DNA of 64,000 bases from CAZBRS01 sp964494475 (lineage in GTDB: Bacteria > Myxococcota_A > UBA9042 > CAZBRS01), in NCBI GenBank assembly GCA_964494475.1, contig CAZBRS010000024.1, positions 1-64,000 of the forward strand, written 5' to 3'. Made by a program: the position numbers and the translations under genes. Of this stretch, positions 56,296 to 64,000 are shown piece after piece. How positions within the stretch are numbered: the first letter of the stretch is position 1; each line of letters starts with the position of its first letter. The notes beneath the pieces are model-generated. The model searched no databases and was not told the DNA's origin. It saw nothing but the letters and a program-made list of their open reading frames with translations.

Positions 56296-56838
56296 CTAGA
56301 ACGCGTAGAAGCTGTAGCCGACCGTGATCAGGCCGCCCATGACGTCGCCAAGATCTGCAATGCTCGGAGCGAAGAAGCGGGCGCATATATCGATGTCGCT
56401 GATCTCGTAACCGGCGCCTGCGGTGAGCCCGAAGTAGTTCTCGGACCCGCCACCGAATCCTCCGGACACGGCGATTTTAGTATAGACGAAGCCCAACTCG
56501 CCGGCCACGTAGAAGCCCTCGCGCTTTTCACTGGTGTGGCCCGTGAAGTACCACTTGACGCCAGCGAGGATCGGCAGGTAGCTGATGCCTACGCTATCCT
56601 TCTTGAGCCCAAAGAGATAGCCGAGGCGGGCCGTGATCGAGAGTTGCGGCATGACGCCCATGTACTCGTAGCGGAACAACCCACCAATGCCCATGTACGT
56701 CTTGCTTTGGCCACCGACCGAGAACTTCGTGATGTCGAATGCGGCGTCCACGCCGAGGCGGTGCTGGGGCGCGGCTTCGGCCACGGCGGCTGACAGGGAC
56801 GCAACGACGAACAGCGCGACGATGAACAGCTTCTTCAT
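56296..56838 (-). CDS. Outer-membrane beta-barrel protein, paralogue of the PEGA protein's barrel
   Basis: A 180-residue protein: MKKLFIVALFVVASLSAAVA signal peptide, then a barrel ending ITVGYSFYAF with terminal Phe. GGAGAG precedes the ATG at 56838; the frame upstream to 56922 is not used. It shares IGGLFRYEYMG, AGVKWYFTGHTS, AGELGFVY, AGAGYE and ARFFAPS with the barrel domain of the neighbouring PEGA gene, so the two arose by duplication. It is probably a small OmpW/OmpA-type barrel; its function is unknown. Confidence 0.8.
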   Translation of the reverse strand: MKKLFIVALFVVASLSAAVAEAAPQHRLGVDAAFDITKFSVGGQSKTYMGIGGLFRYEYMGVMPQLSITARLGYLFGLKKDSVGISYLPILAGVKWYFTGHTSEKREGFYVAGELGFVYTKIAVSGGFGGGSENYFGLTAGAGYEISDIDICARFFAPSIADLGDVMGGLITVGYSFYAF

Positions 56839-56918
56839 GACGAGACTCTCCTCAAGGTTGTTGATTCCCATGCACCCTGTGCGTGCGAGGGTAGGTATAA
56901 GCCCGAACAGGCGCGTCG

Positions 56919-58589
56919 TCAAGTATTCCGGTAGCGTCGTACGACAGTTGCCGCGAGCAGCAGGACGAGCAACAGGAAGGGCAGGGGTGCGGGTTTGACC
57001 GGCACGAACGTGCAGCCACCACCGTTCGCCGTGGTCCCGTCAGCGTCCGGCCCGTCTTCGTCGACCGCCGGGCCCTCGGTTCCGGTCTCGGCGGTCGCGT
57101 CGCCGGCGTCGGGCTCCGCGCAGACGACGCCCGCGACCCCGGGGGGGAGGGTATCCGTGAGGCCGTCGCAGTCATCGTCGCGGCCGTTGCAGGACTCGGG
57201 GGCGCCGGGCTTCACGGCGGGGTCGGCGTCGTCGCAGTCGCCCTCGGTGCCGATCGGGTGGGTCGCGTCGGCGGCGCACAGGCACTTTCCCGAGCCGTTG
57301 GCCCCGACCCCGTCGCCGTCGGCATCGGCGAAGAACAGGGTGCAGCCCTGGGCGCCCGGATTGTCGGTGGTGCCGTCGCAGTCGTCGTCGCGGCCGTTGC
57401 AGCTCTCGAGGCGCCCCTCGTGCACGTCGGCGTCGCCGTCGTCGCAGTCGCCGCAGCCCTGGGGGCAGCCCGCGCTCACGCCGGTGCACGAGTCCGTCGC
57501 ATCGCAGTAGCCGTCCCCGTCGAGGTCGCACCCTGGATCGGTGGTGCCGTCGCAGTCGTCGTCGATCCCGTTGCAGATATCGTCCGACGCGCCCTCCAGG
57601 GGGTCGCACGGCACCATCGCGCCGCCCACGCAGACGGGCGCCTCGTGGGCGCACGCACCCACGCCGCAGGTCTCGGCGCCGAGGCCGTCGTCGATCAGGC
57701 TGTCGCAGTCGTCGTCGAGGCCGTTGCAGCTCTCGTCGACGCACACCCAACCCAGGTGGCAGGTGGTGGACGTGCACAGGTGGTGCTGGCCCCAGGCCTG
57801 CTCCTGCTCGGGGGCCATGATGCAGACGTCGTGCCAGCCCGCGCAGGGGTTGCCCGAGGCCTGCTGGCAGTTGTCGTTGGCGCAGCCGTTCCAGCTCTCG
57901 TCGCAGCCGCACACCGAGTAACCGGGCTGCGAGTACTCGTCGAAGGCGTGAAAGATGTGCGCGAGCTCGTGGCCCGCCACCATGGCCAGCGTGTCGACGC
58001 CCCAGCCGCCGTTCGAGTACGTCACCTGGCAGCTCGGCCCGCCCCACCAGGCCCACGCCGAGCCCCCGCCCGGGAAGGTGGCGTGCGTGTCGCCGTCGTC
58101 GATCACGAAGATCGTGGCGGCCTGATCGGCCCCGGCGGCCTGCCGCATGGCCTCGTTGAACGCGCTCACCGAGGTCAGGCACGAGTCGCCGAAGCCGAGG
58201 GCGGTCATGGCGGCGCTGTCCCACTGGCACTCGTGCATCGAGTTGTGGGTGCCGTCGAGGGGCTCGAGGTCGATCTCGACGACGCGCCCGTAGTGGTCGG
58301 GCGCCGGGACGAGCTCGAGGCCCTGGCCCGAGCCCTGCAGGTTCCACCAGGCGCGCATCTCGTCCATCTCGTCCAGCACCTTCTGCACGCGCCAGGCGTC
58401 CCAGTCGAACTGGCTGGAGGGGCCCGTGCTCTCCAGGATCAGCACGGCGAGCGCCACGCGGCCCCGGAAGGGCCCGGAGTCGCGCAGGCCGCCCGAGCGG
58501 TCGGGGAAGCGCACGTCGCCGATGAGGGGAGACTGGGCGAGGGCAGGGCAGCCCACCAGGCCGAGGGTCAGGAGGAGGAGGGCTCTCAT
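56919..58589 (-). CDS. Secreted zinc metallopeptidase with MopE repeats and MYXO-CTERM-like tail
   Basis: A 556-residue protein: signal peptide (LLLLTLGLVGCPALA), then a peptidase domain with AGHELAHIFHAFDEYS; His207, Glu208 and His211 form HExxH and Asp217 or Glu218 may complete the zinc site. Cys-rich CGCDESWNGCANDNCQQ follows. Four MopE-type motifs (SCNGLDDDCDSLIDD, ICNGIDDDCDGTTD and others) lie before an acidic linker, GGGCTF, a hydrophobic helix and VRRYRN. It resembles M64/metzincin-like secreted proteases of myxobacteria. Confidence 0.88.
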   Translation of the reverse strand: MRALLLLTLGLVGCPALAQSPLIGDVRFPDRSGGLRDSGPFRGRVALAVLILESTGPSSQFDWDAWRVQKVLDEMDEMRAWWNLQGSGQGLELVPAPDHYGRVVEIDLEPLDGTHNSMHECQWDSAAMTALGFGDSCLTSVSAFNEAMRQAAGADQAATIFVIDDGDTHATFPGGGSAWAWWGGPSCQVTYSNGGWGVDTLAMVAGHELAHIFHAFDEYSQPGYSVCGCDESWNGCANDNCQQASGNPCAGWHDVCIMAPEQEQAWGQHHLCTSTTCHLGWVCVDESCNGLDDDCDSLIDDGLGAETCGVGACAHEAPVCVGGAMVPCDPLEGASDDICNGIDDDCDGTTDPGCDLDGDGYCDATDSCTGVSAGCPQGCGDCDDGDADVHEGRLESCNGRDDDCDGTTDNPGAQGCTLFFADADGDGVGANGSGKCLCAADATHPIGTEGDCDDADPAVKPGAPESCNGRDDDCDGLTDTLPPGVAGVVCAEPDAGDATAETGTEGPAVDEDGPDADGTTANGGGCTFVPVKPAPLPFLLLVLLLAATVVRRYRNT

Positions 58590-58630
58590 GGGATTCTCAG
58601 GCTCCGCGGAGGCTATCGAAGGGGCTCAAG

Positions 58631-59329
58631 CTAGAACGAGTCTTCGTCCAGGGCTCCGAGCAGACTATCGCGCGCGTCGTTGTCCGAGACGGCGCTCGCG
58701 CACAGCTCGCGCCACGCCGCGACGGGCATGCCCAGCGCTTCGGCCACCTGGGCGGAGGTGGCGCCTTCACCCAGGTACTCGGTGCGCCGGGCGACCAACT
58801 CGTCGGCCACGTTCGCGGGGCCGTGGAAGGACTCGAGGAAGAAGTCCCAGCTGCCGGTGCCGTGCCAGCGCCCGTTCAGCTTGTCTTCGACGCGGGCCAG
58901 GCCCTCGGCGACGGCCGCGGCGTCGTCGGTCGCGAGCAGCGCGTCGAGATCGGCCAGGATCTCGCGCATCAGGGCCAGGTCGGCGCGGGGCTCGTCGGGC
59001 GCGCGCTGCTCGGCCTCGGCCAGCAGGTCTTCGGCGGGACGGAACGCCTCGGGACGGGCGTCCCAGTCGTCTCGCCCCAGCCAGGCGCCGAACCAGTCGG
59101 GCAACAGCACGAAGCGCAGCGCCCCGGCCACCGCCCGCGGGTGCGGGAACACACTCCAGAACCCGCTGGGCGAGCCGAGGCCCGGCCCCACGGGCTCGAT
59201 GGTCTTGGCCCACAGGAAGGTCGTGTCGGGGCTCCACGGCTCGTCGACGAAGGGTTCGTCGAAGCCCACGTCTTCGGCGTCGTAGCGTTCCTTCCACCAC
59301 CCGAAGTCGGCCCAGCCGTTCGTCGACAT
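58631..59329 (-). CDS. Hypothetical protein
   Basis: A 232-residue acidic protein with no recognised domain. GGAGGG precedes the ATG at 59329. The N-terminal half is Trp-rich (WADFGWWKERYDAEDVGFDE, DWFGAWLGRDDWD); the C-terminal half is helical and ends ARDSLLGALDEDSF. No signal or membrane segment is seen. It stands alone between convergent/divergent neighbours. Confidence 0.65.
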   Translation of the reverse strand: MSTNGWADFGWWKERYDAEDVGFDEPFVDEPWSPDTTFLWAKTIEPVGPGLGSPSGFWSVFPHPRAVAGALRFVLLPDWFGAWLGRDDWDARPEAFRPAEDLLAEAEQRAPDEPRADLALMREILADLDALLATDDAAAVAEGLARVEDKLNGRWHGTGSWDFFLESFHGPANVADELVARRTEYLGEGATSAQVAEALGMPVAAWRELCASAVSDNDARDSLLGALDEDSF

Positions 59330-59477
59330 GTTCCCTCCGCGTTGCGGTTCATCTCCAATGCACCAGATGCACCCCGCGCGGGTCAAGCACGATCGACCGA
59401 GCGGGGACGGTGACGTCGTCGATGACATCGCGTACGCGGTCGCGTAGAGTCGGCGCGGTCCGACCGGGAGGCCCCCC

Positions 59478-59987
59478 ATGGACGACGTCCTCCTCGCCCG
59501 CGTCTCGCGCCTGCTCGCCGCACGTTCGATCCAGGTGGCCACCGCCGAGTCGTGCACGGGCGGCCTGCTCGCCAAGCTGCTCACCGACGTGGCGGGCTCG
59601 TCGGCCTACGTGAAGGGCGGCGTCGTCGCCTACTCGAACGACGTGAAGGAGCGCGTGCTCGGCGTTCGCGGGGCCACCCTGGCCCGCTACGGCGCCGTCA
59701 GCGCCCAGACCGTGCGCGAGATGGCCGAGGGCGCGAGGAGCCTGCTCGGCGCCGACGTGGTCGTGGCGATCTCGGGGGTGGCCGGGCCGGGGGGCGGCTC
59801 GGCCGAAAAACCGGTTGGCACCGTGTTCCTCGACCTGTATGATGGCGCGACGCACGTCGTAGAAGCGCGCCGCTTCGGCGGCGATCGAGATGGAGTCCGC
59901 ACGTGGAGCGCGCAAACAGCCCTGCAGATGCTGGAACGGTGGCTCCTCCGTCCCTCGACCTCAGCGCCGTCGAGCCCGCCGAGATAA
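59478..59987 (+). CDS. pncC: Nicotinamide-nucleotide amidohydrolase (PncC, CinA C-terminal domain)
   Basis: A 169-residue stand-alone CinA C-terminal domain. VATAESCTGGLLAKLLTDVAGSS holds the catalytic Ser and signature, GGVVAYSNDVKERVLGV follows, and ISGVAGPGGGSAEKPVGTV closes the active site. It deamidates NMN to NaMN, recycling pyridine nucleotide. GGGAGG precedes the ATG. It overlaps the next gene by 85 bases, upstream of recA. Confidence 0.95.
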   Translation: MDDVLLARVSRLLAARSIQVATAESCTGGLLAKLLTDVAGSSAYVKGGVVAYSNDVKERVLGVRGATLARYGAVSAQTVREMAEGARSLLGADVVVAISGVAGPGGGSAEKPVGTVFLDLYDGATHVVEARRFGGDRDGVRTWSAQTALQMLERWLLRPSTSAPSSPPR

Positions 59988-60547
59988 TCCTCTACCTCGA
60001 CCCCTCGCGCGACGCCATGGAGGCCATCCTCGACTTCTCGCGCTCGCTGCACGTGGCCCTCGGCGACGCCGCCGGCCGGGTCCGCTGGTTCCACCCGTCG
60101 GTGGTGTCGGCGCCGTTGCTCACCTTCTCCGGAGTCGACCTGTTGCACGTGCCGTGGCTGCGGTCGCGGCTCGAGGCCACGTCCGACGCCCAGGAGGCCT
60201 GGGAGGTCACGTACCGCGGCGTCTACCTCACGGCCTCGGCCGACGAGTCGTCGTGGCACCTCGCCCTGGGGGTCGACGCCGACTTCGGCGTGCTCGATCG
60301 CTTCGTGGCGGCGGTGGCCGACGAGCGGCCCTACCTCGCCGACCGCGCGCGGCGCGAGCCCGAGGTGCGCCTGCCGCTGGCCCTCATGGCCCGCGACGCC
60401 ACGTCCGCGAGCGCCCTGTCCGCCGATCCCGAGCGCGTCGTGGGCCAGGAGTTCACCACCGATTTCGCGCTGGCCATCGTGGTCGCCAAGCCCGGGGGAG
60501 AGCGTCGCCTGAAGCGCCTCGCCTCCGTTCCATTCGCAAGGAGGTAG
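59903..60547 (+). CDS. ThpR-like (2H phosphoesterase fold) protein without the catalytic HxT motifs
   Basis: A 214-residue protein; the GTG at 59903 has GGAG seven bases upstream and lies inside pncC; GTG 59939 is an alternative. The order matches RNA 2',3'-cyclic phosphodiesterase ThpR: IILYLDPSRDAMEAILDF, then VRWFHPSVVSAPLLTFSG where ThpR has VRW...HLTLxFLG, and LPLALMARDA where ThpR has HVTLAR, then FALAIVVAKPGGERRLKRLA. Both HxT motifs are gone (SAP and LAL). It occupies the thpR slot between pncC and recA. The assignment is from weak similarity by eye. Confidence 0.5.
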   Translation: MERANSPADAGTVAPPSLDLSAVEPAEIILYLDPSRDAMEAILDFSRSLHVALGDAAGRVRWFHPSVVSAPLLTFSGVDLLHVPWLRSRLEATSDAQEAWEVTYRGVYLTASADESSWHLALGVDADFGVLDRFVAAVADERPYLADRARREPEVRLPLALMARDATSASALSADPERVVGQEFTTDFALAIVVAKPGGERRLKRLASVPFARR

Positions 60548-60551
60548 TCCC

Positions 60552-61652
<1,101 letters not shown>

Positions 61653-61676
61653 TCCGCGGCCGCCGACGGGGTCCCC

Positions 61677-62756
61677 ATGGGCATCGAGGACGTCCTCATC
61701 TTCGCCACCCAACAGCAGTGCTCCGACGTGCACATCCGGCCGGGTAAGCCGCCCATCGTGCGCAAGGACGGCAAGCTGCTGCCGGTGCAGGGCGTGCCCG
61801 TCAACTCGCCCGACGAGGTGGCGCTCTTCCTCGATCGCTACCTGTCCGAGCGGCACCGCGACACGTTCAAGGCCAACCTGAACGTCGACTTCCCGATCTT
61901 CCTGCAGGGCGTCGGCCGCTACCGCGCCAACGCGTACTACGCCCAGGGGCGGCAGGCGCTGGCGGTGCGCATCATCCGCACGACCATCCCCAGCTTCGAG
62001 GCCCTGGGGTTGCCCAAGGTCATCGAGAAGATCGCGGTGCAGCCGCGCGGGCTGGTGCTCGTGACGGGCACCACCGGGTCCGGGAAGTCGACCACCCTGG
62101 CCGCCATGATCGACTACGTGAACGAGCGCATGTCGCGCCACATCCTCACCATCGAAGATCCCATCGAGTTCTCGTTCCAGGAGAAGAAGTCCATCATCAA
62201 CCAGCGCGAGATCGGGGTCGACGCCTCCGGCTTCTCCGATGCCCTGCGGGCCGCGCTGCGCGAAGACCCCGACACCATCCTGGTGGGCGAGATGCGCGAC
62301 CGCGAGACGATCGAGACCGCGCTGGTGGCCGCCGAGACCGGGCACCTGGTGCTCAGCACCGTGCACACCGCGGACACCAAGGAGCTCATCAACCGCATCG
62401 TCATCGCCTTCCCGCCCCACCAGCAGAAGGAGATCCGCTACCAACTGGCGGGTTGCCTCAAGGCCGCCATCTCGCAGCGCCTCGTCCCGCGCGTCCCCTC
62501 CGTCGGAGGTCGGGCGCCCGCGTGCGAGGTGCTCATCGTCACGGGGCTCGTCCGTGAGCTGCTCATGGACGAGAACCGCATCCACGAACTGCCCGACGTG
62601 ATGGAGAAGGGCTACGAGACCTACGGCATGCAGACGTTCGACCGCGCCCTGTACGACCTGTACAAGGCCGGCCAGATCTCGCTCGAGACGACGCTCGGCA
62701 ACGCCACCAACCGGTCCGATCTCAAGCTCCGCATCGACGGGATCGGAAACACCTGA
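61677..62756 (+). CDS. pilT: PilT/PilU-type pilus retraction ATPase
   Basis: A 359-residue hexameric ATPase. The N-terminal SDVHIRPGKPPIVRKDGKL domain, Walker A GTTGSGKSTT, Asp box ITIEDPIEF-like (LTIEDPIEF), Walker B DTILVGEMRD and His box STVHTAD are intact. The C-terminal motif (VRELLMDENRIHELPDVM, then GMQTFDRAL) is PilT-like. It depolymerises type IV pili for twitching motility; myxobacteria carry several paralogues. It lies between recA and alaS. Confidence 0.9.
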   Translation: MGIEDVLIFATQQQCSDVHIRPGKPPIVRKDGKLLPVQGVPVNSPDEVALFLDRYLSERHRDTFKANLNVDFPIFLQGVGRYRANAYYAQGRQALAVRIIRTTIPSFEALGLPKVIEKIAVQPRGLVLVTGTTGSGKSTTLAAMIDYVNERMSRHILTIEDPIEFSFQEKKSIINQREIGVDASGFSDALRAALREDPDTILVGEMRDRETIETALVAAETGHLVLSTVHTADTKELINRIVIAFPPHQQKEIRYQLAGCLKAAISQRLVPRVPSVGGRAPACEVLIVTGLVRELLMDENRIHELPDVMEKGYETYGMQTFDRALYDLYKAGQISLETTLGNATNRSDLKLRIDGIGNT

Positions 62757-62766
62757 GGAGACCGTG

Positions 62767-64000
<1,234 letters not shown>

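Overview
The window reads as a high-GC chromosome segment from a member of the Myxococcota (former Deltaproteobacteria), probably an uncultured lineage. Four large secreted proteins end in a MYXO-CTERM-like tail (Gly/Ser-Cys, one hydrophobic helix, an Arg cluster), and MopE-type and Cys-rich repeat proteins are abundant. RecCBD, long-form HisG and a pncC - (thpR-like) - recA - pilT - alaS block fit that group. The exact genus cannot be read from the window. A 100-N gap flanked by an identical 55-bp repeat shows that this is a draft or metagenome scaffold.

Layout. 1-1.4 kb: end of an unknown gene, a palindromic repeat element, and a secreted zinc-dependent phospholipase C-like protein. 1.4-7.6 kb: ArsR regulator, lepA-hemW, then on the minus strand an NmrA-like reductase, an FmdB zinc ribbon and UDP-glucuronate decarboxylase, then a hypothetical gene with a good promoter. 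7.6-14.7 kb (minus): a complete histidine operon packed into six reading frames by three fusions (HisC-HAD phosphatase, HisH-HisF, HisA-HisI-HisE); every junction but the first is a 4-base stop/start overlap. 14.8-19.7 kb (minus): a 1644-residue MopE-repeat lipoprotein. 19.9-24.5 kb (plus): GH2 glycosidase lipoprotein, polytopic membrane protein and a membrane-anchored methyltransferase. 24.5-27.6 kb (minus): subtilase with PKD domains.

27.7-42.8 kb: an RRM protein on minus, then eight translationally coupled plus-strand genes: a putative propeller protein, an NlpC/P60-like surface protein, recC, recB, recD, a HAD phosphatase, a radical SAM activase-like protein and a ferredoxin-nitroreductase. 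42.8-52.2 kb (minus): PI-PLC-like lipoprotein, hypothetical, a 1782-residue Cys-rich repeat protein with a degenerate M64-like head, macro domain, SRAP and a HAD phosphatase. 52.3 kb: ogt.

52.8-56.9 kb is a decayed, visibly more AT-rich accessory patch: two outer-membrane-type genes each broken by a single in-frame stop that a C-to-T change would explain, an IS3-like transposase remnant abutting the tail of another gene, and two paralogous beta-barrels. 56.9-64 kb returns to ordinary genes: a MopE-containing zinc metallopeptidase, a hypothetical, then pncC, a thpR-like gene that has lost both catalytic motifs, recA, pilT and the start of alaS.

The most notable signals are the triple-fusion histidine operon, palindromic elements lying in frame inside recD and a Cys-rich repeat gene (and a possible one in hemW), two probable pseudoenzymes (M64-like and ThpR-like), and the decaying PEGA/beta-barrel patch.
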